DNA from: CAYRJA01 sp964424455
GTDB taxonomy: Bacteria; Bacteroidota; Bacteroidia; Chitinophagales; UBA10324
Length of the DNA: 12,244 nt
Reading direction: 5' to 3'
Assembly (NCBI GenBank): GCA_964424455.1
Contig: CAYRJA010000099.1
Location: 1 to 12,244 of the forward strand
Positions 1-7,903 of this stretch are shown piece after piece. Made by a program: the position numbers and the translations under genes. Below the pieces are notes generated by a model. That model did not search any database, had not been told where the DNA came from, and worked only from the letters and a program-made list of their open reading frames with translations. Position 1 is the stretch's first letter. Every line of letters starts with the position of its first letter.

Positions 1-1208
1 GTTTGCTTATGATAACCGGAAGCATTATTCTATCCATTGACCCGCACCAGTTTTTCTTTTTAGGTATCAGCTTTACTATTATCGGTACCGGTTTTTTCAA
101 GCCCAATATTTCTACAATGGTTGGCTCGCTTTACAAAGCCGGCGACAGCAGGCGAGATGCCGGCTTTTCTCTTTTTTATTCAGGCATAAATGTAGGTGCA
201 TTGCTCGGCGGTTATGTATGTATAGCTATTGGAAAAAGCTATTCATGGCACCTTGCTTTTGGTTTTGCAGCTATTGTTATGACTATTAGTTTGCTCACAT
301 TTGTTTTCACTAAGCGCAGTCTAGGTCCTATCGGACTTTCTCCTTTTCATAATATGAGAGATGGGAAGAACCGCAAATGGTATGACTTTGCGGTGTATGC
401 AGGCTCGCTTGCTGTTATTCCCGTGATCATGACGATGGTAGCTAAAACAGAATACACAGATTGGTTCATGTATGTTATAGGTCCGGTGGCATTACTTTAT
501 ATATTTTATGAAATGATAAAATTTTCGTCTGCTGAAAGGAAGAAACTAATAGCAGCACTGGTGTTTATAATCTTCTCCGTTTTATTTTGGGCATTCTTTG
601 AACAGAGTGGCGGATCACTGAGCATTTTTGCAGCCAACAATCTTAACGATAACATACTGGGAGTTAAGCTGGATCCAAACGGAGTTAACAATGCAGCAAA
701 TGCCTTATTCGTGATATTGTTTGCGCCACTTCTTGGACTCATTTGGATTTGGATGGGTAAGAGAAAGGTTGAACCCAATACGGTAATTAAGTTCGGACTG
801 GGATTTCTGTTTCTTTCATTATCATTTTATATCTTTTATACGACAAGATTTTTTGCTAATGCTGAAGGAATAACTTCGCTGGATGTTTTTACCGTTGCAT
901 ACTTAGTTATAACTTTTGGCGAACTGTGTTTGTCTCCCATTGGCTTATCTATTATGACTAAACTATCTCCAAAGCCGTTGCAGGGAATGATGATGGGAAT
1001 GTGGTTTCTTGCCAGCGCCTATGGACAATATGTCGCAGGGATTCTCGGTGCAGGTATGACCAGCCCCAACGTAAATGCAACTTTAGCGGAGAAGTTGATT
1101 TCATATACCGACGGCTACAAACAACTGGCGATTTATGCGCTTATCGCAGGAGTACTACTGATAATTATCTCCCCCATCATCAGGAAATTAATGCAGGAAG
1201 TAAAATAG
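1..1208 (+). CDS. POT/PTR2 family proton-coupled peptide transporter, C-terminal part
   Basis: Inner-membrane major facilitator of the POT (PTR2) family, importing di- and tripeptides with protons. The visible fragment is about 401 residues and the reading frame is open to the window edge, so the true start is upstream; the TTG at position 3 is not the start. In fragment numbering, the family signatures are G-T-G-F-F-K-P-N-I-S at 28-37 and G-F-S-L-F-Y-S-G-I-N-V-G-A-L at 54-67. The later A-F-F-E-Q-S-G-G-S-L motif (197-206) and the E-L-C-L-S-P-I-G-L-S stretch near 313 are typical of bacterial POT members. The rest is alternating hydrophobic helices and short charged loops. It ends with TAG at 1206-1208. 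Exact substrate cannot be told. Codon use looks like that of the neighbouring core genes. Confidence 0.9.
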   Translation, partial: LLMITGSIILSIDPHQFFFLGISFTIIGTGFFKPNISTMVGSLYKAGDSRRDAGFSLFYSGINVGALLGGYVCIAIGKSYSWHLAFGFAAIVMTISLLTFVFTKRSLGPIGLSPFHNMRDGKNRKWYDFAVYAGSLAVIPVIMTMVAKTEYTDWFMYVIGPVALLYIFYEMIKFSSAERKKLIAALVFIIFSVLFWAFFEQSGGSLSIFAANNLNDNILGVKLDPNGVNNAANALFVILFAPLLGLIWIWMGKRKVEPNTVIKFGLGFLFLSLSFYIFYTTRFFANAEGITSLDVFTVAYLVITFGELCLSPIGLSIMTKLSPKPLQGMMMGMWFLASAYGQYVAGILGAGMTSPNVNATLAEKLISYTDGYKQLAIYALIAGVLLIIISPIIRKLMQEVK

Positions 1209-1265
1209 AGTGAAACTTTCTTGTTTTAAAAAACTATAAGTGCTGAAAGTGTAAAGCAGATACTA

Positions 1266-1273
1266 TACATTTG
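1266..1273 (+). promoter_or_regulatory. Candidate -7 promoter element for tRNA-Cys
   Basis: The octamer TACATTTG fits the Bacteroidota -7 consensus TAnnTTTG exactly and ends 12 bases before the mature tRNA, a sensible distance for a short 5' leader. I see no clear TTG/TTTG -33 box at the usual distance; the nearest T-rich stretch (around 1218-1227) is too far upstream. The call rests on the -7 match and on position. Confidence 0.55.
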
Positions 1274-1285
1274 CACGCACAAAAT

Positions 1286-1356
1286 GGTCGGATGGCCGAG
1301 AGGCTAGGCAGAGCTCTGCAAAAGCTCGTACAGCGGTTCGAATCCGCTTCCGACCT
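1286..1356 (+). tRNA. tRNA-Cys (anticodon GCA)
   Basis: A complete 71-base cloverleaf can be folded by hand. The acceptor stem GGTCGGA (1286-1292) pairs perfectly with TCCGACC (1349-1355). The D stem is GCC/GGC (1295-1297 with 1307-1309). The anticodon stem GAGCT/AGCTC (1311-1315 with 1323-1327) holds the loop CTGCAAA with anticodon GCA at 1318-1320. The variable loop is four bases, and the T stem AGCGG/CCGCT encloses TTCGAAT. The unpaired base 73 is T, the known identity determinant of tRNA-Cys. CCA is not encoded, because the next bases are CTC, so it must be added after transcription. Confidence 0.97.
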
Positions 1357-1359
1357 CTG

Positions 1360-1391
1360 AAAAAAGGGGACTGTAACAAGTTCCCTTTTTT
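1360..1391 (+). terminator. Rho-independent terminator after tRNA-Cys, probably bidirectional
   Basis: A 13-bp stem (1360-1372 with 1379-1391, one G-T wobble) encloses the six-base loop GTAACA. The outer part is A6 on the left and T6 on the right, so a run of T follows the GC core on either strand. It terminates the tRNA transcript on the + strand. It lies 25 bases beyond the murI stop on the - strand, so it can also end the uppS-murI operon. Confidence 0.8.
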
Positions 1392-1416
1392 ATTTCATAC
1401 AGAAATTTCTTCTTAC

Positions 1417-2226
1417 TTATTTCCAGATAGCTTCGTGCTGCAAATGAATTTCTCCCGGGAAAAAGAACTTTGCTGTTTGCTCAAATGACTGTGTATAGTC
1501 AGAGATATAAAAGTGGTGTGGAGTTTTTCTTTCCGTGTTTAACAGATTATTTTTTTTCAGTAAATCCTCCACTGCTTTCCATACAATATCTGTTGAATCA
1601 AAAACATGGATGCGGTTATGATAGAAAAATTCAATCTCTTTTTTAATCAACGGATAATGTGTGCAAGCCAGCACCATTCCCTGTATGTCCTGAAAGTCAG
1701 GATAGGAGAGATAAGAGTTGATGATTGCCTGACTGACACTGTTGTTGTAAAATCCGGATTCAATCATGGAAGCAAGAAGCGCTGTGGCAAGTGAAGCCAC
1801 TTCGAGCGACGGCTTTGCAGCTTTTAGTTTTTGCTCATACACTCCGGAAGAAATGGTGCCCTTTGTTCCGATAATACCGATTTTCTTTATGGAATTATTT
1901 GCTGTAACAGCTTCCACCATCGGATCAATTACATTCATCAGTAAAGCACGATTACCCAGATGCTTTTTTAAACTTTCATAAGCAAGGGCAGATGCAGTGT
2001 TACAGGCAATAAGAATCAGTTTACAATTTTTCTCAAGCAGAAAGTCTGAAATCCTTTCTGAATAATGCTGAACAGCTTCTGCCGATTTATCACCGTAAGG
2101 AAGGTGAGCAGTATCGCCGAAGTAAATGATACTCTCGTTTGGCAAGTGAGCAGAAACAGCATTGGCGACTGTTAAGCCGCCAATGCCTGAATCAAAAATA
2201 CCAATGGGTTGTTCGCGTTGTAACAA
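1417..2226 (-). CDS. murI: Glutamate racemase
   Basis: Cytoplasmic, cofactor-independent enzyme that interconverts L- and D-glutamate to supply D-Glu for the peptidoglycan stem peptide. It has 269 residues, normal for MurI. The N-terminal motif P-I-G-I-F-D-S-G-I-G-G-L-T holds the conserved D12-S13, followed by Y-F-G-D-T-A-H-L-P-Y-G at 35-45. The catalytic cysteines are C75 in A-C-N-T-A-S and C188 in A-C-T-H-Y-P-L, with H190 next to the second. The assigned start is TTG at 2224-2226, 12 bases after the upstream skp stop. No ATG lies between that stop and the essential F-D-S-G motif, so a non-ATG start is required. It is the last gene of the envelope operon. Confidence 0.95.
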   Translation of the reverse strand: MLQREQPIGIFDSGIGGLTVANAVSAHLPNESIIYFGDTAHLPYGDKSAEAVQHYSERISDFLLEKNCKLILIACNTASALAYESLKKHLGNRALLMNVIDPMVEAVTANNSIKKIGIIGTKGTISSGVYEQKLKAAKPSLEVASLATALLASMIESGFYNNSVSQAIINSYLSYPDFQDIQGMVLACTHYPLIKKEIEFFYHNRIHVFDSTDIVWKAVEDLLKKNNLLNTERKTPHHFYISDYTQSFEQTAKFFFPGEIHLQHEAIWK

Positions 2227-2238
2227 CTTTTTACAGAA

Positions 2239-2748
2239 TTACTTTAGTCCGAGTTTTGCTTTTACCAAACCCATAATATCGTCGCTGTCCTGCGCATAAA
2301 TAACAGCGCCTACGCTTGTGTCGAATACATACGAATAGCTTTTTTCCTTAGCCACTGCTTTAATTGCATCTTCTGCTTTTTTCAGAATAGGAGAATACAA
2401 CTCTCTTTTCTTGTCAGATAGTTTATCCTGTGCAGAACCCTGAAAAGTCTGAATTCGGTTTTCCAAATCCTGAATTGCCTGTTGTTCTATTTCCTTCTTT
2501 TCAGGAGTCATAGTTGCAGCGTTCTTGTCGAAGTCAGTTATTTTTGTCTGATATTCTTTTATCATACTTGTATTCAACTCTTCCAGTGATTTCTGGTATT
2601 TGGCAAGAGTGGAATCAGCAAGTTTTACTTCAGGCATTAGTTCAATTAAATCAGCCGAATTAATGTGACCGAATTTAAGGGTTTGTGCCTGAGCAGAGAA
2701 AGTCAATACTAACAGGATGGCGCAGATGGCGCAGGATAAAATTTTCAT
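2239..2748 (-). CDS. OmpH/Skp family periplasmic chaperone (second copy)
   Basis: Likely a periplasmic holdase that keeps unfolded outer-membrane proteins soluble on their way to BamA. It has 169 residues. An N-terminal signal peptide with a hydrophobic core (about 1-21) ends in A-Q-A before Q-T-L-K-F-G-H. The mature part begins with the short beta element F-G-H-I-N-S-A-D-L typical of the family. A long, highly charged, Q/E/K-rich helical stretch (about 50-130) follows, suited to the tentacle-like coiled coil of Skp. The C-terminal S-Y-V-F-D-T-S-V-G-A-V-I-Y returns to beta structure. It lies 32 bases after the sister copy and 12 bases before murI. No lipobox cysteine is seen in the mature start, so it should be soluble. 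Confidence 0.9.
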   Translation of the reverse strand: MKILSCAICAILLVLTFSAQAQTLKFGHINSADLIELMPEVKLADSTLAKYQKSLEELNTSMIKEYQTKITDFDKNAATMTPEKKEIEQQAIQDLENRIQTFQGSAQDKLSDKKRELYSPILKKAEDAIKAVAKEKSYSYVFDTSVGAVIYAQDSDDIMGLVKAKLGLK

Positions 2749-2780
2749 TTGATTTTTTTAATGAGGTGCAAAAATAAAAT

Positions 2781-3323
2781 TTATTTCTTCTGTGGGGTGG
2801 TATTATCGGTTTTTGGAGTGTACCCTAATGCTTTTACTACATCATCGCTCAAATCAAGTTTAGGATTAGCATAAAGCATGGAAACTCCACTTGATTTGTC
2901 AAAGATAAAATCATACGCTTTGGAAGTAGCGAGTTTGGATACGGCATCATATACTTTATCCTGAATGGGCTTAATCAGCTCCTGTCTTTTCTGGAACAGT
3001 TCGCCGTCAGGTCCATATTTAGTCTTCTGAAATTCTTTCACTGCATTTTCCTTGTTTTCAATTTCTGATTGACGCTGTTTTTTCATTTCATCTGTCAGCA
3101 ACACTTGCTCCTGCTGATAAGATTTGTAGAGACCGTCAATCTCTTTGTACTTCGCTTCGATTTCTTTTTGCCATCCGGCAGAAATATTATCTAATTTCTT
3201 TTGTGCATCTGCATATTCCGGAATGTTGTCCAGAATATATTGTGCATCTACATACGCAAAGCGTTGCGCCATTGAGAAAAAGGTGGTTCCCAACAGAAAT
3301 AAAAGAAGAAATACTTTTTTCAT
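2781..3323 (-). CDS. OmpH/Skp family periplasmic chaperone (first copy)
   Basis: Paralogue of the next gene in the operon, 180 residues, with the same architecture: signal peptide of about 19 residues ending M-A before Q-R-F-A-Y-V-D, then a charged helical region (about 45-125) and the closing motif Y-D-F-I-F-D-K-S-S-G-V. It differs by a longer lysine- and proline-containing tail (P-K-T-D-N-T-T-P-Q-K-K). The two copies share the frame of motifs but little residue identity by eye, so the duplication is old. Bacteroidota often carry two such genes after bamA. It begins 46 bases after the bamA stop and presumably works on the same substrates. Confidence 0.9.
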   Translation of the reverse strand: MKKVFLLLFLLGTTFFSMAQRFAYVDAQYILDNIPEYADAQKKLDNISAGWQKEIEAKYKEIDGLYKSYQQEQVLLTDEMKKQRQSEIENKENAVKEFQKTKYGPDGELFQKRQELIKPIQDKVYDAVSKLATSKAYDFIFDKSSGVSMLYANPKLDLSDDVVKALGYTPKTDNTTPQKK

Positions 3324-3369
3324 AGAGGTGAAATTTTATTGAGTGAATAAATGCAATGGTAGTGAAAAA

Positions 3370-5877
3370 TTAATCCGGTTCAAAGCCAAGTATGATGCTG
3401 AATTTGCCATTCTGGAGCTTCTGTTTGAAAGTTTGTTGCATAGGAGTGTCACTGTCAAATCCAATGCCGAAATCCACGCCAAGCAAACCAAAGGCGGGAA
3501 GGAATACTCTTAACCCAATTCCTGCGGTACGTTTTAATATATAAGGATTGTAGTCTTTAAAGCTATCCCATGCACCACCAGCTTCAGTAAAAATCAATCC
3601 GTAAATGAAGGTAGAAGGATTGGTTGAGAAAGGATAACGCAACTCAGCAGTAAATTTATTAAAGATGGTAGAGCCGGCAGAACCTGAAATAGAACTTTGG
3701 TATCCGCGCAGATAAATGGCTTCTTGTCCGAGTATTGGAATATAGTTCGTAAGCGGATCGCTGCTCACATTGAATCGTTCAAATGATGACACAGCTATGT
3801 CTTTATTATAGTAGCCGATGAATCCCATCTTTGCGGAAGTTTTTACTACAAACTTGCTGAACACATTCGTGTACCACTCTGCTGTAACACGGTATTTGTG
3901 GTATTCAATCCAGCGATATTTATCTTCAAATGGAAGATTCTTATAATTCTTGTTACTGAAGAGTGAATAGGGGGGGGTTATTTTTGCAACAAGCGAAAAA
4001 TTGGAACCGCGCATCGGATACTGCGGGTTGTCAATAGAGTTGCGGGAGAAAGATTCAGTTAGCGCCAGATTATTAAACTCACCTGTACTTATTCCATTGA
4101 AATAGCTGAGGGGATAATTTTTCAGAGAATAGCGCTGATAATCGAGAGAAGAAATCAGTGTGAAATAATCATCGGGACATTTCAATTGTTTTCCATAACC
4201 GATAGCGCCGCCATTTGTAACCAGAAATCCAAAACCCGGGTCTTCTTTTTTGTAGAGGTATCCGTTGGAGTAACGGGTACGAACAAAACTCAGTGACAGT
4301 GAGTTAGGTTTTTTTCCGCCAAGCCATGGTTCGGTAAATGATGCTGTGTATGATTGGTACTGCCTTCCGTTTGTATTTACACGCAGAGATAAACGCTGTC
4401 CGTCACCGGCAGGAATCGGATTCCATCCGTTTTTCTCAAACATATTCCGTAGTGAAAAATTGTTGAACGAAACACCGAGTGCGCCGACTACGCCTTGTCC
4501 CGCTCCACCGTATCCTGCAGAAAGTTCAAGCTGATCTGAAGGTTTTTCTTCTACCGAATAATTAATGTCCACTGTTCCGTTTTCAGGATGCGGTTCAGGG
4601 GTGATACCGATTTTTTCAGGATTAAAAAATCCGAGACTGGAGATTTCACGCTGTGAACGAATGACATCTGCACGACTGAACTTGTTTCCCGGTATAGTTC
4701 TGATGATGCGGCGCAAGACTCGTTCACTGGTTTTGGTGTTGCCGCTGATATTTACTGAACTGATGGTTGCCTGCGGTCCTTCGTAAATCTTTATTTCTAA
4801 ATCAATTGAATCATTATAAACGCCTGTTTCACTAGGAATGGCTGAAAAGAAAAGATAACCATCGTCCATATAAAGTGAAGAAATATCATTGCCATTCGGG
4901 TCGGCGGTCAGCCGCCGCTGTAACAGTTCTTCATTGTAAACATCACCTTTGCTGATACTCAGAAGGGTATCAAGACGACCGGAAGAATATTTTGTGTTGC
5001 CGGAAAAAGTAATATCGCGGAAATAAAACTTGTCTCCTTCTGAAATAGAGATGTGGATGTTCAGATTTCCTCTTTTGTTCTGATAAACTGTATCGTTGGT
5101 AATTCTGGCATCACGGAAACCTTTAGTATTGTAGTAGGCGATAATCTTATCCTTATCATCTGCATAATCTTTCTTCATGAACTTACTTACTGTGAGTAGG
5201 GAGTAAATAGGATTTTCTTTTGTTTTCTTCATCAGATGACGAAGCTTTTTTGATTTCACATTTGTATTACCGCTAAAGGTGATGTGGTCAATTTTCACCC
5301 GCCTGCCTTTGTCAATATTGATATACAGAAATATGCCATTGGCAACAACGGTATCCTTTACTGCCCGGATGTCAACTTTAGGGTGCAGGTATCCTTTATC
5401 AACATAATAATCAGTAATGATATTTATTGTGTTAACTGTAACATTATCCGTCAGCACTTTTCCTTTCATCAACTTAATTTTATCACGCAAATCATCTTGT
5501 TGTCCTTTCCGGATTCCTTTAAAAGTGAATGCAGATAAGCGGGGACGCTCTTGCAATTCATAATTCAGGTAAACTTTAACACCCTCAATTTTATCTATTG
5601 TAACAGCTACGCCGGCAAATAATCCCTGCTTCCATAAATTATGAATGGCTTTGCTCACCTCCGGTCCCGGAATCTGAACTTTATCATTCACCTTCAATCC
5701 TGCCAGAGTAATGAGAATATCGTTGTCGAGAAACTGAGTGCCTGTTACAGTAATGCCGCCGATAAGGTATTCGTGTGGTTTGCTGTAATCAACTACTGAA
5801 GTGTCCGGCGGAGTTTGCGCAAGCAGACGGAACGATAAAAGAAGAAGGACAGAAGAAAAAATAAGTTTCAGATTCAT
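3370..5877 (-). CDS. bamA: Outer membrane protein assembly factor BamA (Omp85 family)
   Basis: Central outer-membrane component that folds and inserts beta-barrel proteins. It has 835 residues: a signal peptide (about 1-21, ending L-L-A-Q), a run of POTRA repeats over about 35-430, then the barrel. POTRA-like pieces include I-T-V-T-G, F-T-F-K-G-I, I-T-F-S-G-N-T, I-T-F-S-G-N-T-K and V-N-I-S-G-N-T-K, suggesting five repeats. The barrel carries the L6 loop motif Y-L-R-G-Y with R near 724, the counterpart of V-R-G-F. The sequence ends K-F-S-I-I-L-G-F-E-P-D, so the last residue is not aromatic, unlike many proteobacterial homologues. A run of eight C on the coding strand lies at about residue 634 without breaking the frame. 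It lies 66 bases after uppS. Confidence 0.95.
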   Translation of the reverse strand: MNLKLIFSSVLLLLSFRLLAQTPPDTSVVDYSKPHEYLIGGITVTGTQFLDNDILITLAGLKVNDKVQIPGPEVSKAIHNLWKQGLFAGVAVTIDKIEGVKVYLNYELQERPRLSAFTFKGIRKGQQDDLRDKIKLMKGKVLTDNVTVNTINIITDYYVDKGYLHPKVDIRAVKDTVVANGIFLYINIDKGRRVKIDHITFSGNTNVKSKKLRHLMKKTKENPIYSLLTVSKFMKKDYADDKDKIIAYYNTKGFRDARITNDTVYQNKRGNLNIHISISEGDKFYFRDITFSGNTKYSSGRLDTLLSISKGDVYNEELLQRRLTADPNGNDISSLYMDDGYLFFSAIPSETGVYNDSIDLEIKIYEGPQATISSVNISGNTKTSERVLRRIIRTIPGNKFSRADVIRSQREISSLGFFNPEKIGITPEPHPENGTVDINYSVEEKPSDQLELSAGYGGAGQGVVGALGVSFNNFSLRNMFEKNGWNPIPAGDGQRLSLRVNTNGRQYQSYTASFTEPWLGGKKPNSLSLSFVRTRYSNGYLYKKEDPGFGFLVTNGGAIGYGKQLKCPDDYFTLISSLDYQRYSLKNYPLSYFNGISTGEFNNLALTESFSRNSIDNPQYPMRGSNFSLVAKITPPYSLFSNKNYKNLPFEDKYRWIEYHKYRVTAEWYTNVFSKFVVKTSAKMGFIGYYNKDIAVSSFERFNVSSDPLTNYIPILGQEAIYLRGYQSSISGSAGSTIFNKFTAELRYPFSTNPSTFIYGLIFTEAGGAWDSFKDYNPYILKRTAGIGLRVFLPAFGLLGVDFGIGFDSDTPMQQTFKQKLQNGKFSIILGFEPD

Positions 5878-5943
5878 GGTTTTGGGTAAAAGAGTAAAAA
5901 ATATAAAATCATAATTCTGAAGTCGTAAGCATTAAATGTTCTC

Positions 5944-6690
5944 TCATTGTGTAGTTACTTGTTCGCTGGTCATTCCAAAGCGGCGCTCTCTCTTCTGATA
6001 ATCAAGTATTGCCGTGTATAAATCATCTTTAGAAAAATCAGGCCATAGAACGGGTGTAATGTAAAGTTCAGTATAGGCAATCTGCCAAAGTAAAAAATTA
6101 CTGATGCGCATTTCACCGCTGGTTCTTATTAAAAGCTCGGGATCAGGCATACCGGCAGTGGTTAAATGATTGCTGATAGTTTGCTCTGTTACAGTTGACG
6201 GATCTATTTTTCCTTCTTTCACTTTGGCGGCTATATCCTTTACCGCTTCAACCATTTCCCATCGTGAACTATAGCTTAAAGCGAGAACAAGATTCAGCCC
6301 CGAATTTTTTTCTGTTGTTTTTATCGCTGATTGTAATTCATTGTAACAGGAAGCCGGAAGGGAAGGCAAATCGCCGATAGCATGAAGCCGGATATTATTA
6401 TCCATCAGTGTTTTCATTTCTGCACTGATTGTTTTTACCAATAATTCCATCAGCGCATTTACTTCATGCTGCGGGCGGTTCCAGTTCTCTGTAGAAAAAG
6501 CGTAAAGAGTAAGATAATTAATTCCCAATTCTGCACATGCTTCTGCTGTGTTGCGTACAGCAGCAACTCCATGCTGATGACCAAACACTCTTTTCTCACC
6601 GTGCATTTGCGCCCAGCGCCCGTTGCCATCCATAATCACGGCAATGTGTTTGGGCAATTTAGATTTATCTATTTGTTCCTTTAGTTCCAT
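5944..6690 (-). CDS. uppS: Isoprenyl transferase (undecaprenyl diphosphate synthase)
   Basis: Cytoplasmic cis-prenyltransferase that adds isopentenyl units to farnesyl diphosphate to make the C55 carrier for peptidoglycan and other surface polymers. It has 248 residues, the usual length. The catalytic motif H-I-A-V-I-M-D-G-N-G-R-W-A places the magnesium-binding aspartate at D21. Next come G-H-x-x-G (37-41), the F-S-T-E-N-W stretch (65-70) and the diphosphate-binding R-T-S-G-E-M-R-I-S-N-F-L-L-W-Q (189-203). It starts at ATG 6688-6690. It is the first gene of the envelope operon, so its promoter should control bamA, both skp genes and murI unless internal promoters exist. Confidence 0.96.
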   Translation of the reverse strand: MELKEQIDKSKLPKHIAVIMDGNGRWAQMHGEKRVFGHQHGVAAVRNTAEACAELGINYLTLYAFSTENWNRPQHEVNALMELLVKTISAEMKTLMDNNIRLHAIGDLPSLPASCYNELQSAIKTTEKNSGLNLVLALSYSSRWEMVEAVKDIAAKVKEGKIDPSTVTEQTISNHLTTAGMPDPELLIRTSGEMRISNFLLWQIAYTELYITPVLWPDFSKDDLYTAILDYQKRERRFGMTSEQVTTQ

Positions 6691-6910
6691 TTATAATTTA
6701 AAGGTGAACCATTCAACAAGAACCATCTTGTTAAAACGGGTTGCAAGATAATTGAAGTTTAAGATTATGATAAAGATAAAATAGAACATCTTTAACTATA
6801 TGTATTTGATTGCCTGAATGAAGCTTCAGAGATTACTATTCTATGAGTGTTGAATTTCAGTTAAGGTACAGTAATTACTGATTTTACAGGTATTTAAGTT
6901 GTCGTTAATC
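6691..6910 (-). promoter_or_regulatory. Intergenic leader of the uppS operon with candidate -7 element and hairpin
   Basis: This 220-base gap separates two genes read in the same direction. On the - strand, TTATCTTGC (complement of 6743-6751) is a one-base-short relative of the TAnnTTTG element. Between it and uppS lies a perfect 7-bp inverted repeat, AACAAGA/TCTTGTT with loop ACCA (6715-6732), which would fold in the leader RNA. A 12-bp palindrome CAGTAATTACTG occurs at 6869-6880. No clear terminator for the upstream pseudouridine synthase gene is visible, so readthrough into uppS is possible. Confidence 0.35.
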
Positions 6911-7651
6911 CTATGTAAAATGCTTTAAAGAAATAACTTCTTTGTCAGTTAAATGCCGCCATTTTCCACGGGACAGATCCTTTTTAGTTAGTCCTGCATA
7001 CAGCACACGGTCTAATCTTTCAACTTTGTAATTAAAGTGTTCAAATATTCTGCGAACAATCCTGTTTTTGCCGATATGCAGTTCAATACCGATAGTTTTT
7101 TTATCGTCATCCGCATAAGCTATGGCATCAATCACAGCCAGTCCGTCTTCCAGCTTAACACCTTCGGCAATTGATTTCATATTTTCTTTTGTGAGCGGCT
7201 TGTCGAGTGTTACACGATAAACTTTTTTTACTTCTTTACTTGGGTGAGTAAGCTTTTGGGCGAGATCGCCGTCATTGGTGAAAAGTAAAAGTCCTGTTGT
7301 GTTTCTGTCTAAGCGTCCCACCGGATAGAGCCGTTCATCGGAAGCGCCTCGTATCAGTTCCATCACCGTGTGGCGCTCGCGTTCGTCGTTAGTAGTGGTA
7401 ATATAATTTTTAGGTTTGTTCAGCAGCACATAATATTTTTTACCTGCTGTAACAATCTTGCCTTTGAATTTTACTTCATCACCTTTTTTCACGCGGAAGC
7501 CCATTGCCTTTACCACTTCGCCGTTTACGGTTACAAATCCCTGTTCAATATATTCATCTGCTTTACGACGCGCACAAATGCCGGCATTGGCAATGTATTT
7601 ATTAAGGCGGACACCTTCAGGCGAACTACTACTTTGTTCAGTTTTTTTCAT
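6911..7651 (-). CDS. RluB/RsuA family rRNA pseudouridine synthase
   Basis: Isomerises a specific uridine of ribosomal RNA to pseudouridine. It has 246 residues. An S4 RNA-binding domain fills about residues 14-62 (V-R-L-N-K-Y-I-A-N-A-G-I-C-A-R-R-K-A-D-E). The catalytic domain follows, with G-R-L-D-R-N-T-T-G-L-L-L-F-T-N-D-G starting at 112; D115 is the family's catalytic aspartate. K-V-Y-R-V and G-K-N-R-I-V-R-R-I-F complete the active-site fold. Motifs and S4 domain fit the RluB/RsuA/RluE group, and RluB (23S rRNA) is the commonest annotation in Bacteroidota, but which uridine is modified cannot be read from the sequence. It starts at ATG 7649-7651, after a short hairpin leader, and diverges from carB. 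Confidence 0.93.
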   Translation of the reverse strand: MKKTEQSSSSPEGVRLNKYIANAGICARRKADEYIEQGFVTVNGEVVKAMGFRVKKGDEVKFKGKIVTAGKKYYVLLNKPKNYITTTNDERERHTVMELIRGASDERLYPVGRLDRNTTGLLLFTNDGDLAQKLTHPSKEVKKVYRVTLDKPLTKENMKSIAEGVKLEDGLAVIDAIAYADDDKKTIGIELHIGKNRIVRRIFEHFNYKVERLDRVLYAGLTKKDLSRGKWRHLTDKEVISLKHFT

Positions 7652-7659
7652 TCACAAAA

Positions 7660-7683
7660 AAAGCGAGAGATTTTTCCCGCTTT
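7660..7683 (-). promoter_or_regulatory. Terminator-like hairpin in the leader of the pseudouridine synthase gene
   Basis: In the - strand RNA, AAAGCGGGA pairs with TCTCGCTTT over 9 bp (one G-U wobble) around the loop AAAATC. The descending arm runs into seven U (complement of 7656-7662). The hairpin ends only eight bases before the start codon and, if the -7 element at 7691-7698 is used, begins almost at the transcript's first base. It could be an attenuator, a 5' stabilising stem or a translational control element. Confidence 0.5.
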
Positions 7684-7690
7684 CGTCCGC

Positions 7691-7698
7691 CAAAGATA
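7691..7698 (-). promoter_or_regulatory. Candidate -7 promoter element for the pseudouridine synthase gene
   Basis: The - strand reads TATCTTTG, an exact match to TAnnTTTG. Expected transcription start is near 7684, giving a leader of roughly 33 bases. A TTTG lies upstream, but the gap of 12 bases is shorter than the usual spacing, so the -33 box is uncertain. Confidence 0.5.
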
Positions 7699-7837
7699 GG
7701 ATTCTAAGAACAAATAGTTGTTGAATTAATAAACCGGGTATAACTATTCCGTTTCATTTATAACCATTCAAATATTTTTTGAAGAACAACATTTACAGAT
7801 TAGAAACGGTTTTTCTTTTTTCACTCACTTTAAAGTT

Positions 7838-7845
7838 TAATTTTG
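7838..7845 (+). promoter_or_regulatory. Candidate -7 promoter element for carB
   Basis: TAATTTTG fits TAnnTTTG exactly and lies 98 bases before the carB ATG. The region upstream is T-rich (7809-7822), with no clean TTTG at -33. The 291-base space between the divergent genes thus holds one promoter candidate per direction plus the carB leader; I see no small gene in it. Confidence 0.5.
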
Positions 7846-7874
7846 CGCCTTGAAATGATTTTTAAAACAGTATC

Positions 7875-7903
7875 TGCTTATCCATTGCTTTATCGGGTAA
7901 GCA
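7875..7903 (+). promoter_or_regulatory. Hairpin in the carB leader
   Basis: TGCTTATCC (7875-7883) pairs with GGGTAAGCA (7895-7903), nine pairs with one G-U wobble, around an 11-base loop. TGAAAT (7851-7856) could pair further out with ATTTCA (7903-7908), overlapping the stem by one base. No T-run follows, so it is not a terminator. A role in pyrimidine control is conceivable but unproven; I recognise no known riboswitch. Confidence 0.35.

Noticed and set aside
3..11. TTG at position 3 as the start of the peptide transporter
   Set aside because: The frame is open to the window edge and the fragment lacks the expected N-terminal membrane helices, so the gene continues upstream.
506..778. Open frame of 90 codons on the - strand inside the peptide transporter
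   Set aside because: Antisense to the POT motif region; composition is that of a reversed membrane protein and no promoter is seen.
6869..6880. Palindrome CAGTAATTACTG as a terminator after the pseudouridine synthase gene
   Set aside because: Only 12 bases, AT-rich, with no loop and no following U-run on the - strand; too weak to call.
7370..7699. Open frame of 109 codons on the + strand opposite the pseudouridine synthase gene
   Set aside because: It lies antisense to a gene with complete catalytic motifs, has no family signature and runs over that gene's leader hairpin. It is a shadow frame.
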